A DNA stretch of 64,000 nt from Bacteroidales bacterium (GTDB taxonomy: Bacteria > Bacteroidota > Bacteroidia > Bacteroidales > UBA932): NCBI GenBank assembly GCA_015060385.1, contig SUYO01000002.1, positions 62,001-126,000 on the forward strand, given 5' to 3'. The notes beneath the pieces were generated by a model that was given only the letters and a program-made list of their open reading frames with translations, was not told the DNA's origin and made no database searches. Below are positions 31,836 to 41,559 of the stretch, piece after piece (the stretch's first letter is position 1; each line of letters begins with the position of its first letter). A program made the position numbers and the translations under genes.

Positions 31836-33991
31836 GACAGCACATATCCTCCCTCATCAGCCTTTACGACCGCCTTGAAACCTTCCTTCCGTCCGAACAG
31901 TATCTCGCGCATCAGAAGAGGCGTTATGCGTGAATTCAGCACCCTTTCTATCTCACGTGCTCCATATTCAGGGGTGAAGCCCTCGTCAAGCAGCTTCTCG
32001 AAGGCCTCCGGAGCGATTTCCAGAACGATGTCCTTAGGCTCAAGCCTTTCCTGAAGCTTCCTGACCTTGTCTTCGAGGATCAGACGGGCCATCCCACGGT
32101 CCATGTCATTGAAGACCACTACAGAGGTCAGTCTGTTGATGAACTCCGGTGCGAAAACGTTCTTGACCTCCTTGGCCATGGCAGAACCTGCGTCAGCCTT
32201 CCTGTCAAAGCCTATTCCTGCCTTGTGGGCATATCTGGCTCCTGCATTTGAGGTCATTATAAGGACCACATTGCGGAAATCTACCTTCCTTCCCTTGTTG
32301 TCCGTGATGACGGCATAGTCCATTATCTGGAGAAGCAGGTTGTAGATGTCCTCATGTGCCTTTTCGATCTCGTCAAGCAGAAGCACGCAGTATGGATTCC
32401 TGCGTATCATGTCCGTAAGGATTCCGCCGTCGTCATATCCTACATATCCGGCAGGGGAGCCTATTAGCTTTGCCACCGAGTGCTTTTCCGAGTACTCGCT
32501 CATGTCGAATCTATGGAGAGGAACATGCAGCTGCCGGGCAAGTACCTTTGACAGCTCCGTCTTTCCCACTCCTGTCGGACCGACAAACAGGAAATTTCCG
32601 ATTGTCTTGCCGGAATCAAGAAGACCGGCCTTTGACATCAGTATCGCCTCGGAAACCGTCTTTATAGCCTGATTCTGGCCATAAATCCTGTTTCCGAGCC
32701 TTTCCTCCATCCTGAACAGGTCGTCCCTGGTCTCGTCGTCACCGGCCTGCACGTCTGTCCGGCATATATCTGAAAGTGCAAGGTCAAGCACCTTCCTGTC
32801 CACGGTGTGCATCCCTTTGGATTCTGCATATGCTCCGGCTTCGTCCATCAGGTCTATCGCCTTGTCAGGGAGACATCTGTCCATTATATATCTGCGGCTC
32901 ATGCTTATCGCATAGCCGGATGTGCCTTCCTCGTATCTTACGGAGTGGAAATCAGAAAGGGATGGAACCAGACTTTCAAGAATCTTCCCGGATTCCTCGT
33001 CAGAAGGCTCCTCAATATCCACCTGACGGAAGAGCACCAAAGCTGCCCCGTCGCTGGCTGCAGTCTTCTTCACGTCTTCAGGAGTAGCTGATATCAGGAA
33101 TTTTACATCCCCTGACTTAAAGTAAGGAATCAGCAAGCTCAAGATGTCCTTGGAGCCATCATCCATCTTTCCTGAACCTCCCAGAGACTTCAGTTCGTCG
33201 ATGTAGACTATCATCCCTTCCTCAGCCTTGACTGCATCCATGAGTTCCTGGATTCTGCCCTCAAGGTCTCCTCTGTATTGTGTGCCGTTAAGCAACGCGT
33301 TGGTATTCAGCTCAATGATGCAGCTGTCCTTAAGTCTTGCAGGAACTGAACCCCTTTCAAGAAGTGCCGCGATTCCTCTTGCTATGGCAGTCTTGCCGAC
33401 ACCTCTTCCTCCCACCAGCAGGGCATTGTTCTTCTGTTTCCTGCACAGTATCCGCAGGACCTTGGACATTTCTTCCTCTCTGCCCACAATCTCAGCGAAA
33501 GGCTCGAGAGGCCTGAAGTACTTTGCAAGCCTTTCCCCTGGTTCCTGTTCATCCTGAGCGTCACTTATAGCTATAAGTGAATTGAGGAACTCCGGAACGC
33601 TGCAGTCCAGGCACTTCTCCATGTAATACCTTGCGTGGGATTCCTCCAGACGGAAGAATGAGAATATCACATGATGGAGCTGTATGCTTTCTGTCATCGC
33701 GGCAGCTGCAGTCTTGCCTGCAGTATCGAACAGTTCCTGGAGCTGCTCGGAGAAGTCTATAGCCAGCTCCTGGTCCGAAGGTACCGTATCCAGTCCGTTT
33801 ATATAATTGTACAATGCGTCTTCGAGTTCCTGAGAGCGTCCGCAACGCGAGACGGCCTCCCAGAAATCCTTGTCCTTCAGGAAGCCTGCAAGCAGGTGCT
33901 CCGGAGTCAGGAACTCGTTACGCTTTTCGGTGGCTATCCCGTAGGCATCCACCAATGCTGAAGTGACTTGTTGTGTCTGGCTTAATGGCAT
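31832..33991 (-). CDS. clpA: ATP-dependent Clp protease ATP-binding subunit ClpA
   Basis: A 719-residue double-ring AAA+ unfoldase. The N-domain (LTPEHLLAGFLKDKDFWE) is followed by D1 with Walker A GGRGVGKTAIARG and D2 with GPTGVGKTELSKV and Walker B LLLDEIEKAH. A ClpP-docking IGF tripeptide is present in AGIGFDRKAD, so it can feed ClpP (not encoded here). No long coiled-coil middle domain is present, which separates it from ClpB and ClpC. It lies in an operon with clpS (two genes upstream) and aat (overlapping), the complete recognition and unfolding arm of the N-degron pathway. Confidence 0.93.
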   Translation of the reverse strand: MPLSQTQQVTSALVDAYGIATEKRNEFLTPEHLLAGFLKDKDFWEAVSRCGRSQELEDALYNYINGLDTVPSDQELAIDFSEQLQELFDTAGKTAAAAMTESIQLHHVIFSFFRLEESHARYYMEKCLDCSVPEFLNSLIAISDAQDEQEPGERLAKYFRPLEPFAEIVGREEEMSKVLRILCRKQKNNALLVGGRGVGKTAIARGIAALLERGSVPARLKDSCIIELNTNALLNGTQYRGDLEGRIQELMDAVKAEEGMIVYIDELKSLGGSGKMDDGSKDILSLLIPYFKSGDVKFLISATPEDVKKTAASDGAALVLFRQVDIEEPSDEESGKILESLVPSLSDFHSVRYEEGTSGYAISMSRRYIMDRCLPDKAIDLMDEAGAYAESKGMHTVDRKVLDLALSDICRTDVQAGDDETRDDLFRMEERLGNRIYGQNQAIKTVSEAILMSKAGLLDSGKTIGNFLFVGPTGVGKTELSKVLARQLHVPLHRFDMSEYSEKHSVAKLIGSPAGYVGYDDGGILTDMIRRNPYCVLLLDEIEKAHEDIYNLLLQIMDYAVITDNKGRKVDFRNVVLIMTSNAGARYAHKAGIGFDRKADAGSAMAKEVKNVFAPEFINRLTSVVVFNDMDRGMARLILEDKVRKLQERLEPKDIVLEIAPEAFEKLLDEGFTPEYGAREIERVLNSRITPLLMREILFGRKEGFKAVVKADEGGYVLS

Positions 33992-34010
33992 AGGCTTTTA
34001 TGTGCTTTGA

Positions 34011-36041
34011 CTACCAGATGTTGATTCTTTCCTCAGGAGCCATGTACATCGCGTCTCCCTCCTTGATGCCGAAGGCCTCGTAGAATCCGTCGATGTTCCT
34101 CAGTGCGCCGTTCACACGCCACTTGCCGAGCGAGTGTACGTCAGTCTTGGTCCTGCGGATGATCTCCTGCGGTCTTACGTTCTGTGCCCAGAGGTTTGCA
34201 TATCCGAGATAGAATCTCTGCTCATGGGTGAATCCGTCTATGTCTGCAGGCCTTTCCTTGCCTTCGAGCGTGTTCATGTATGCCTGATATGAAATCAGGA
34301 GGCCTCCCTGGTCAGCGATGTTCTCTCCGAGGGTGTATCTTCCGTCAGCGTGGAGCGTGTCGAGAACCACGATCCTGTCATACTGGTCGACGAGGACCTG
34401 AGCCTTTTCGTTGAACTTCTCCTCGTCCTCCTTGGTCCACCATGCGCTGAGGTTGCCGTCCTTGTCGTAGTTTCTTCCCTGGTCGTCGAAACCATGGGTC
34501 ATCTCATGCCCGATGACTACTCCGATACCGCCATAGTTTACAGCATCGTCAGCATCAGGATTGAAGAAAGGAGGCTGGAGGATCGCTGCCGGGAAGCAGA
34601 TCTCGTTTGTGGTAGGGTTGTAATATGCATTGACAGTCTGAGGGCTCATTCCCCACTGGGTCCTGTCTACAGGCTTGCCTTCATCCTTCATCATCTCGTT
34701 GTGGCTGAAAACGTTTGCGCGGCAGATGTTTGCCCAGTATGAATCCTCCTTGATCTCAAGGGCCGTATAGTCCTTCCATGTGTCAGGATATCCGACCTTG
34801 ACGATGAAGGTGCCGAGCTTCTCCTGTGCCTTCGCCTTTGTCTCGTCGCTCATCCACTCGAGAGCTTCTATCCTCTCGCCGAGAGCTGTCTGAAGGTTAG
34901 CCACCATCTCGAGCATCTTTTCCTTTGAAGAAGCCGGGAAGTACTTCTCTACATACATTTGTCCGAAAGCCTCTGCAAGAGACCTGTTCACTACAGAAAG
35001 AGAACGTTTCCACAGCGGCTGGAGCTCCTCCCTTCCCTGGACAGTCTTGCCGAAGAATTCAAAGTTTGCGTTTACGAAATCCTCGCTGAGATAGTTTGAA
35101 GCAGAGTTCAGAAGCTTGAATGAAAGATAAGCCTTGAGATCCTCGATGCTTGTCTTCTTCATGAGTTTCGTGAGTCCCTTGAAGAAAGGAAGCTGGCCTG
35201 CATTGAGCTCAGTGGAGTTCCTGATGCCTACTTCCTTGAAGAAGATGTCCCAGTTAAGGAAATCGTACTTTCTGACGAACTCCTTGAGACTCATCTTGTT
35301 GTAGTTCTTGTGGACATCCCTGAGAGCGTTCCTGTCTACTGAAGTCTCGGCGATGCCTGTCTCGAACCTGAGGACTGCATCTGCGGCCTTGGCTGCATCA
35401 GCCTCGCTGTATCCTGCAAGGGTGAAGAGGGTGTTTACATACTCCCTGTAGGCGTTCCTTATCTTCACGCTGTTCTCGTCCTGGAGAAGATAATAGTCCC
35501 TGTCTCCCATTGAAAGACCTCCCTGGTTGAACTGAAGGAGGTTCATGGTGCTGTTCTTCTCGTCAGCTCCGATGTAGAAGCTGAAGAACGGACTCGATGT
35601 CTCCATATGCATCCTTGCAGCAACTGCAGAAAGACCGTCTATGTCTGTGATCGCATCGATTGCTGCAAGCTGCTCCTTAACAGGCGCTGCTCCGTCGGCG
35701 TTTCTCTTTTCCATGTCCAGTCCGAGGGCATACAGGGTGCTGATCTTGTCACCTACGCTGCCTTCCTCCTGAGGCTTTGAATTGAGCTCTTCGATAAGGG
35801 CCTTGAGCTTTTCCTGATTCTCCTTGTCCAGCTGGTCGAAGATGCCGTAGCGTGCATATTCCGGTGTAAGCGGGTTTGCCGCCATCCATCCTCCGCATGC
35901 ATACTGGTAGAAGTCCTCTGCAGGAGAGACCGTATTGTCAAAATTTGCCAGGTCGATGGCAGGCTTGCCTGCCTCCTTGACCTGATTGCAGCCTGAAAGT
36001 GTCATTGCTGCGATTGCTGATGCCATGATGATTCTTTTCAT
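34011..36041 (-). CDS. M13 family metallopeptidase (neprilysin/PepO-like) lipoprotein
   Basis: A 676-residue zinc endopeptidase. The N-terminus MKRIIMASAIAAMTLSGC carries a lipobox, so it is probably a periplasmic or surface lipoprotein. The zinc site HEMTH lies in VVIGHEMTHGFDDQGRNYD with the third ligand in GENIADQGG, and the substrate-binding NAYYNP motif is present. It degrades small peptides. Its placement between clpS and clpA, with gaps of about 20 nt, is notable because its compartment differs from theirs. Confidence 0.93.
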   Translation of the reverse strand: MKRIIMASAIAAMTLSGCNQVKEAGKPAIDLANFDNTVSPAEDFYQYACGGWMAANPLTPEYARYGIFDQLDKENQEKLKALIEELNSKPQEEGSVGDKISTLYALGLDMEKRNADGAAPVKEQLAAIDAITDIDGLSAVAARMHMETSSPFFSFYIGADEKNSTMNLLQFNQGGLSMGDRDYYLLQDENSVKIRNAYREYVNTLFTLAGYSEADAAKAADAVLRFETGIAETSVDRNALRDVHKNYNKMSLKEFVRKYDFLNWDIFFKEVGIRNSTELNAGQLPFFKGLTKLMKKTSIEDLKAYLSFKLLNSASNYLSEDFVNANFEFFGKTVQGREELQPLWKRSLSVVNRSLAEAFGQMYVEKYFPASSKEKMLEMVANLQTALGERIEALEWMSDETKAKAQEKLGTFIVKVGYPDTWKDYTALEIKEDSYWANICRANVFSHNEMMKDEGKPVDRTQWGMSPQTVNAYYNPTTNEICFPAAILQPPFFNPDADDAVNYGGIGVVIGHEMTHGFDDQGRNYDKDGNLSAWWTKEDEEKFNEKAQVLVDQYDRIVVLDTLHADGRYTLGENIADQGGLLISYQAYMNTLEGKERPADIDGFTHEQRFYLGYANLWAQNVRPQEIIRRTKTDVHSLGKWRVNGALRNIDGFYEAFGIKEGDAMYMAPEERINIW

Positions 36042-36063
36042 TTTTATTCTTTTATGTCAAGTC

Positions 36064-36366
36064 CTACTGTATTTCAAATCTGAGAGGAAAGCCTTCTTCC
36101 CTTGCCATTCTGGTCGCTTTTGCGACCTTGCTTCTGGCTATGTCAAGCGAATATCTGCCGACTGTGGCCTTCTGACAGACATGGGTCGTCTCTGCGATTT
36201 CCTCAGCCTGACGTCTTGTCTTTCCGAAGACGGTCATCATCACCTCAATGACGAATTCAAAGGTTGTGAAGTCGTCATTGAGGATGATCACGTCATATTT
36301 CTTCGGTTCCTTCGGAGAGGTCTTCAGGTCTGACCTGCTCTCCTTCTGCATTTCGGTCTGCGGCAT
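36064..36366 (-). CDS. clpS: ATP-dependent Clp protease adaptor ClpS
   Basis: A 100-residue adaptor that hands N-degron substrates to ClpA. A flexible N-terminal tail (about 23 residues) precedes the core YDVIILNDDFTTFEFVIEVM, whose NDD triad and TTHVCQKATVG helix form the N-terminal-residue pocket. It ends in PLRFEIQ. The gene begins 11 nt after the GH97 stop and is followed by the M13 peptidase and clpA on the same strand. Confidence 0.92.
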   Translation of the reverse strand: MPQTEMQKESRSDLKTSPKEPKKYDVIILNDDFTTFEFVIEVMMTVFGKTRRQAEEIAETTHVCQKATVGRYSLDIARSKVAKATRMAREEGFPLRFEIQ

Positions 36367-36377
36367 GTCTACAGGTG

Positions 36378-38366
36378 TTATTCTGCCTTGAATACTATGA
36401 CTACTCCGTCATTCTGCGGCACGCTGACTGTAGCCTTTCCAAGTTTCTTCGCCTCGACCTCGCGGATCACAGGGCTGTTTCCGCCCTCGTATATCCTTAC
36501 GTCGCGGCCCTTGAGCTCAGCCATCATGTCAGCAACCTTGTATTCCTTTGTCTGCTCTGTAGCGTTGATTGCAGCTATGTACCAGGTGTCTCCGCTGCGG
36601 CGGGCAAGCGCCACATGCTCTCCAGGGAGGCCGTCGATGTACCTTGTCTCATCCCATGTGGTAGGAACCTCGCGGAGGAAGTCCAGACATACTTCAGGAG
36701 CATCCTCAAGGTTGTTAGGTGCAAGGGCGAAGTTCTGGATAGGATTCTGGAAAAGCACGCAGGTAGCTATCTGGAACACGTCTGTAGTACGCCTTGTGGT
36801 ACCTCTCTGGTTGTTCTTGCTGAGTTTCTCGTTCATGAAGCAGCCACCGAACTCCATTGAGCCGACCGTGTTGCGGATGAACGGATGGAGACATGCAGCC
36901 TGGGCCTCCTGATTGCATTCATACTGGCTGAACACGAGGTTTTCCGAAGCACGGACAGCCTCGCTTCCCACATAATTCGGATACATCTTCTCCCAGCCTC
37001 TCGGAAGGGTGCAGCCGTGGAAGATGCACATCAGACCATTGTCATCGGCATCGCTCAGTATCGCCTCATAATGTCTCATCGTCTCCTGCTTGTCTCCGCC
37101 GAAGAAATCGACCTTGATGCCCTTCACTCCGAGCTCATGCATCCATCGCATTTCCTTCTTTCTCGAGATAGGGTTTGACATCACGTTTATCGGACCCTGC
37201 TCTATGTCGTTCCACCATCCGCTCGAGCTGTACCAGAGGAACACATCGATTCCCTTGCTGCGGGCATATGCGACCAGGTCCGCTATCCTTTCCCTTCCGA
37301 TGTTGGTGTCCCACCAGTTGTCCACGAGGACATACTGGAAGTTCATTGCAGCCGCAAGGTCTATGTACCTGCACTGGTCCTCATAATTGATGCTGGCATC
37401 CTGCCATACGATCCAGCTCCAGGTTCCCTTGCCGAACTTATAGTCGTGTGCAGTCTCGTAAAGAGGCTCCACGACATCCCATGCCACTGTAGTCTCTACG
37501 ATCGGAGCTAGATCCTCGCCGAGGGTCACGGTCCTCCAAGGAGTGGTTCCCGGAAGGGCGATTCCCGGCTCGGAAGTGCCGTTTCCGTTGTTTTCCTCAG
37601 GCATAGGGTATTCGATCTTATAGCTGTATGTTCCTTTGTTATGGTCGAATCTGCTGTCGCTCAGGCGTGAACCGCAGTATGAACCGTCGACTCCTGTCTC
37701 GCTGACAAGTACCCATCCGTTCTCTCCGACCTTGAAGAGACACGGGAAGGTGTATCCGTGTCCGTACTGTGACTTCTCGGAAAGCGGCTTTGCTACGCCG
37801 TAATATTCCTCATAGCTTGGCTTGGTGCGCTTCCAGCCTATCATTGCGTCGCTCTGCGGGGTAAGATAGCTCACCACATCGTCTCCCTCAGGGAAGTTGA
37901 ACTCTGTAAGTTCGTCCATCACCCTCACGCTTCCTGTCTCTCCTTCCTTCGGCAGCCTGTATCTGAAGGCCACGTCGTTACGGCTTACGACAAACTCGAC
38001 ATAAAGTTTTTCTCCCTTGGGATTCTCGAAGGTCACGGTACCCTTTGACGCACTGTGGCTTACCTTGCTTGCCTTTGTCCTGTTCATCGTATAGTCGATG
38101 CCGACCTCTTCCTTTTCCATACCTTTGAGCTCTACCGAAGTCCAGTCGAAGGCGTTGGTCATCAGACCGAGGCGTGAGGCTGGGAGATTCAGCTTTTCTC
38201 CGTGCGAGATGCTGTACCATGCCTTGCCGTTGTCTGTTCCTACAGTGACCGTGGTGATCCCCTCAGGATCAGAAACTGAAACCGTCTCCGTCTGTGCGGA
38301 TGCGGCAAAGGCGTTTGCTGCGATTGCAACAGCAAGGACGATGAGTGCTGTAAGTCTGTTTTTCAT
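36378..38366 (-). CDS. Glycoside hydrolase family 97, probably retaining alpha-galactosidase type
   Basis: A 662-residue exported enzyme: signal peptide (to about residue 25, AFAASAQ), N-terminal beta-sandwich, a TIM barrel and a C-terminal beta domain. The barrel motif LGVKGIKVDFFGGDKQ places an Asp where the nucleophile of retaining GH97 enzymes lies; inverting GH97 (SusB-type) enzymes use glutamates elsewhere. Other family marks are LVDNWW, GMKVDF-like strand order and MCIFHGCTLPRGWEKMYPNYVGSEAVRASE. It should hydrolyse alpha-linked galactosides or glucosides in the periplasm. It lies 14 nt after the MBL hydrolase gene and heads into clpS. Confidence 0.88.
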   Translation of the reverse strand: MKNRLTALIVLAVAIAANAFAASAQTETVSVSDPEGITTVTVGTDNGKAWYSISHGEKLNLPASRLGLMTNAFDWTSVELKGMEKEEVGIDYTMNRTKASKVSHSASKGTVTFENPKGEKLYVEFVVSRNDVAFRYRLPKEGETGSVRVMDELTEFNFPEGDDVVSYLTPQSDAMIGWKRTKPSYEEYYGVAKPLSEKSQYGHGYTFPCLFKVGENGWVLVSETGVDGSYCGSRLSDSRFDHNKGTYSYKIEYPMPEENNGNGTSEPGIALPGTTPWRTVTLGEDLAPIVETTVAWDVVEPLYETAHDYKFGKGTWSWIVWQDASINYEDQCRYIDLAAAMNFQYVLVDNWWDTNIGRERIADLVAYARSKGIDVFLWYSSSGWWNDIEQGPINVMSNPISRKKEMRWMHELGVKGIKVDFFGGDKQETMRHYEAILSDADDNGLMCIFHGCTLPRGWEKMYPNYVGSEAVRASENLVFSQYECNQEAQAACLHPFIRNTVGSMEFGGCFMNEKLSKNNQRGTTRRTTDVFQIATCVLFQNPIQNFALAPNNLEDAPEVCLDFLREVPTTWDETRYIDGLPGEHVALARRSGDTWYIAAINATEQTKEYKVADMMAELKGRDVRIYEGGNSPVIREVEAKKLGKATVSVPQNDGVVIVFKAE

Positions 38367-38380
38367 AACGTTACAAGTAT

Positions 38381-39154
38381 TTAGAACTGTATGTAATATG
38401 GTTCAGGGAAATGCATTCCGTACACCTTGAGACCTTCTTCCTTGAAGGCTGCGAGAGCTTCCTTGCGTGACTTGGCCGACTGCTCCCTGTTCTGGTCGAA
38501 TCTTGCACAGCTGTCAGGATTCCTGAGCTGCAGGGCTGTTCCGTGCATGATGTCACCGGCAAACACGATGTCGTCGATCCGGTACATAGTGTGTCCCGGA
38601 GTATGTCCGTACGCCTTTATCGCCTTGACTCCGCACGGAAGCTTGTCGTCAGCATCGAAAAGCACGAGCTTCTCGCCGTAAAGCTTCATCATGTCCATAC
38701 CCGCTGCGTCGGCCCATCCGTCATGCTCGTCCTTGTTCAGATAGACCGTCGCATTGGTGAATACGGCCTTGCCGTCATTCACCATGCCTCCGATATGGTC
38801 GCCGTGGAGGTGGGTGATGAACACATGGTCGATGTCTTCAGGCTTTACGCCAAGGGCTTCAAGACCAGGTAGGAGCTGTGAATCATCCACTCCGTTTCCG
38901 GAATCGAAAAGGATTTCCTTGCCGTCCTTCCTTACGAGAAAGGCGCAAAGGGAAGAAGGAATGCCTTCCTCGACTCCAAGTTCCGATATGAGTCCCTCAG
39001 GAACATCTGTAAACAATGCCGGTGTCATGGTTCTCGGGTCAAGGCTATCCGGGAGGACATGAACTTCAGTACTGGTGACGCTTACGCAGGCTGATGTGAG
39101 GAGAACGGCTGCTGCAGCTGCCAGAGACCTCCATAGGCTGATTCTGTTTTTCAT
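38381..39154 (-). CDS. Metallo-beta-lactamase fold hydrolase, exported lipoprotein
   Basis: A 257-residue MBL-fold enzyme. A hydrophobic leader ending LLTSAC is a likely lipobox. The zinc motif HLHGDHIGG (about residue 114), a second His in GHTPGHTMY, an Asp in FAGDIMHG and the last His in GMHFPEP complete the dinuclear site. Lactonase-type substrates (for example N-acyl homoserine lactones) or other esters are possible; the sequence does not decide. It is the first gene of the long run through GH97, clpS and clpA, and has a -7 box TAACTTTG. Confidence 0.85.
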   Translation of the reverse strand: MKNRISLWRSLAAAAAVLLTSACVSVTSTEVHVLPDSLDPRTMTPALFTDVPEGLISELGVEEGIPSSLCAFLVRKDGKEILFDSGNGVDDSQLLPGLEALGVKPEDIDHVFITHLHGDHIGGMVNDGKAVFTNATVYLNKDEHDGWADAAGMDMMKLYGEKLVLFDADDKLPCGVKAIKAYGHTPGHTMYRIDDIVFAGDIMHGTALQLRNPDSCARFDQNREQSAKSRKEALAAFKEEGLKVYGMHFPEPYYIQF

Positions 39155-39183
39155 ATATTTTGCATATTAGTTTCTCAAATCTA

Positions 39184-39213
39184 CAAAGTTACATTAAAAA
39201 ATGCGTAAATTTG
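39184..39213. promoter_or_regulatory. Divergent -7 boxes between MBL hydrolase and trpB2
   Basis: On the minus strand TAACTTTG (39191-39184) precedes the MBL gene. On the plus strand TAAATTTG (39206-39213) precedes trpB2. Both match TAnnTTTG; -33 boxes are not evident. Confidence 0.6.
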
Positions 39214-39242
39214 TGAAAATCTACCCTAAAAGAAGATAAACG

Positions 39243-40544
39243 ATGAAACAGAAAAGATATTTCCTTTCCGAACAGGACATTCCGTCCTGCTGGTATAATG
39301 TAATGGCTGACATGCCTGTGAAGCCTCAGCCTATGCTGGATCCCGCCACCAGGGAACCCGTTACGGTAGAGAGTCTTTCTGTGCTTTTCAGCGAAGAATG
39401 TGCCCGTCAGGAGCTGAATATGACTGAAAGGTGGATAGAGATACCGCAGGAGGTAAGGGAGAAATATACATATTACCGCTCGACTCCTCTTGTCAGGGCC
39501 TATGGCCTGGAGGAAGCTCTGGGAACCAAGGCACGTATATATTTCAAGAACGAGAGTGTCAGTCCTATAGGCTCGCATAAGCTGAATTCAGCCCTGGCGC
39601 AGGCTTACTATTGCAAGGCTGAGGGCGCCACCAATGTGACTACAGAGACCGGGGCAGGGCAGTGGGGAGCAGCTCTTTCATACGCATCCAAGGTCTTCGG
39701 ACTTGAAGCAGCGGTCTATCAGGTGAAGGTCAGCTACGAACAGAAACCCTACAGAAGAAGCGTGATGCAGGTATTCGGAGCTGTCGTGACCCCTTCGCCT
39801 TCGATGTCTACAAGAGCAGGAAAGGACATCCTGACCAGGACACCTAACCATCAGGGATCTCTCGGAACAGCTATTTCCGAGGCCGTGGAACTTGCCAGGA
39901 TGACACCCGGATGCAAATATGCCCTTGGCTCGGTGATGAATCATGTCACCCTCCACCAGACTGTAATCGGCCTCGAGGCAGAGAAGCAGATGGAGATGGC
40001 GGGTGACTATCCGGACATCGTGATCGGCTGTTTCGGAGGAGGTTCCAACTTCGGCGGCATATCATTCCCGTTCATGCGTCATAACTTTTCAGGCGAACGC
40101 AATACACGTTTCATAGCGGCTGAACCTGCGGCCTGTCCTAAGCTTACCAAAGGCCGCTTCGAATATGATTTCGGTGATGAGGCAGGATATACTCCTCTTC
40201 TCCCGATGTTCACCCTCGGACATGACTTCCAGCCTTCTAATATCCATGCCGGCGGTCTCAGGTACCATGGAGCCGGTACGGTCGTGTCCCAGCTGATGAA
40301 GGACGGATGGGTAGAGGCCGTGGACATAGAGCAGAAGGAATCGTTCGAGGCCGGCTGCCTCTTTGCGAAGGCAGAGGGTATAATACCGGCTCCCGAATCG
40401 TGCCACGCGATAGCGGCGACGATCCGGGAGGCGATGAAATGTAATGAAACCGGCGAAGAGAAGGTGATACTTTTCAACCTTTCAGGTCATGGTCTGATAG
40501 ACATGACTGCCTACGACCAGTTCCTTGCCGGTAACGTCCATTAG
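39243..40544 (+). CDS. TrpB2-type tryptophan synthase beta-like PLP enzyme
   Basis: A 433-residue PLP-dependent enzyme of the TrpB2 group, longer than the canonical TrpB of about 400. PLP-Lys lies in NESVSPIGSHKLNSALAQ and the phosphate-binding glycine loop is GCFGGGSNFGG. The N-terminal block WYNVMADMP(V)KPQPMLDP is diagnostic of TrpB2. It condenses indole with serine to tryptophan, perhaps as a salvage enzyme, because no TrpA is adjacent. The gene is monocistronic, and its 3' end overlaps the convergent alcohol dehydrogenase gene by 4 nt. Confidence 0.9.
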   Translation: MKQKRYFLSEQDIPSCWYNVMADMPVKPQPMLDPATREPVTVESLSVLFSEECARQELNMTERWIEIPQEVREKYTYYRSTPLVRAYGLEEALGTKARIYFKNESVSPIGSHKLNSALAQAYYCKAEGATNVTTETGAGQWGAALSYASKVFGLEAAVYQVKVSYEQKPYRRSVMQVFGAVVTPSPSMSTRAGKDILTRTPNHQGSLGTAISEAVELARMTPGCKYALGSVMNHVTLHQTVIGLEAEKQMEMAGDYPDIVIGCFGGGSNFGGISFPFMRHNFSGERNTRFIAAEPAACPKLTKGRFEYDFGDEAGYTPLLPMFTLGHDFQPSNIHAGGLRYHGAGTVVSQLMKDGWVEAVDIEQKESFEAGCLFAKAEGIIPAPESCHAIAATIREAMKCNETGEEKVILFNLSGHGLIDMTAYDQFLAGNVH

Positions 40545-41557
40545 AATCTTACAAGTATCCTGAATACCTTTCCAGGGGCCTCTGACCATTTCAGCATGGC
40601 CCCTTCTGCGTTTTCAGGGCTTACTTCCATGCTTATGAGCTTGTCTACAGGGCAGGTTCCCTGCTGCAGATACCGGATGACTGCACGGAAATCCGAAGGC
40701 ATGGCGTTGCGTGACCCCCTGATGTCAAGTTCCTTCTGGACGAAAAGCTTGGTCTGGAACGAGACCTCTGACTTCGCATATCCGATGCAAACGACTCTTC
40801 CGGTGAATCCGACTTCATCCACGGCCATCTGATAGGTAGCCGGACTTCCTACAGCCTCTATGACCACGTCCGGAGCCATACCACCGGTGATTTCTTCAAG
40901 TCTTTCATGGACATTCTCAGTCAGGGTGTTGATCACATGAGATGCTCCAAGCTCTTTGGCGAGCGCCAGCTTGTCATTGTCTATGTCGGCTGCTATGACT
41001 GTTGCACCTCTTATAGCGGAACGTACGACCGCACCGAGTCCCACCATTCCGCATCCGATCACCATTACTGTATCGATGTCAGTGACTTCTGCGCGTGATA
41101 CTGCGTGGAAGCCCACGCTCATAGGCTCGGCTATGGCGCATGTACGGGCTGACAGACCTTCGGCCGGGATAATCTTTGTCCATGGGAGGCTCATCCTTTC
41201 TCTCATCGCTCCGTTTCTCTGGACTCCGAGGGTCTCGTTATCCTTGCATGCGTTCACCCTTCCGTTGCGGCATGAGGAACACTTGCCGCAGTTAGTGTAT
41301 GGATTTACCGTTACGGTCATGCCGGGAACAAGGTGGCCCGGAACTTCTGAACCGACCTTTTCGATTACTGCTCCGATTTCATGACCCGGGATGACAGGAA
41401 GCTTGACCATAGGGTTCCTTCCCATGTATGTGTTCAGGTCAGATCCGCAGAAACCTACATATTCAAGTCTGATGAGGACTTCGTCTGCTCCCGTTTCAGG
41501 TTCCGGGAGCTCCACTACCTTCATCTGCCTTTCGGCAGTAATATTGAGACCTTTCAT
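40541..41557 (-). CDS. Zinc-dependent medium-chain alcohol/polyol dehydrogenase
   Basis: A 338-residue MDR-family dehydrogenase. The catalytic zinc ligands lie in GFCGSD and GHE (VIPGHEIGAVIEKVG). The structural zinc cysteines are in NCGKCSSCRNGRVNAC, and the cofactor site is VIGCGMVGLGAVV. It oxidises a secondary alcohol with NAD(P)+. As the last gene of an operon with an FHS permease, an L-galactose-dehydrogenase-like AKR and a lactonase-like hydrolase, it may oxidise a sugar-acid intermediate such as 2-keto-3-deoxy-L-fuconate. That role is inference. Confidence 0.85.
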   Translation of the reverse strand: MKGLNITAERQMKVVELPEPETGADEVLIRLEYVGFCGSDLNTYMGRNPMVKLPVIPGHEIGAVIEKVGSEVPGHLVPGMTVTVNPYTNCGKCSSCRNGRVNACKDNETLGVQRNGAMRERMSLPWTKIIPAEGLSARTCAIAEPMSVGFHAVSRAEVTDIDTVMVIGCGMVGLGAVVRSAIRGATVIAADIDNDKLALAKELGASHVINTLTENVHERLEEITGGMAPDVVIEAVGSPATYQMAVDEVGFTGRVVCIGYAKSEVSFQTKLFVQKELDIRGSRNAMPSDFRAVIRYLQQGTCPVDKLISMEVSPENAEGAMLKWSEAPGKVFRILVRF

Positions 41558-41559
41558 AT

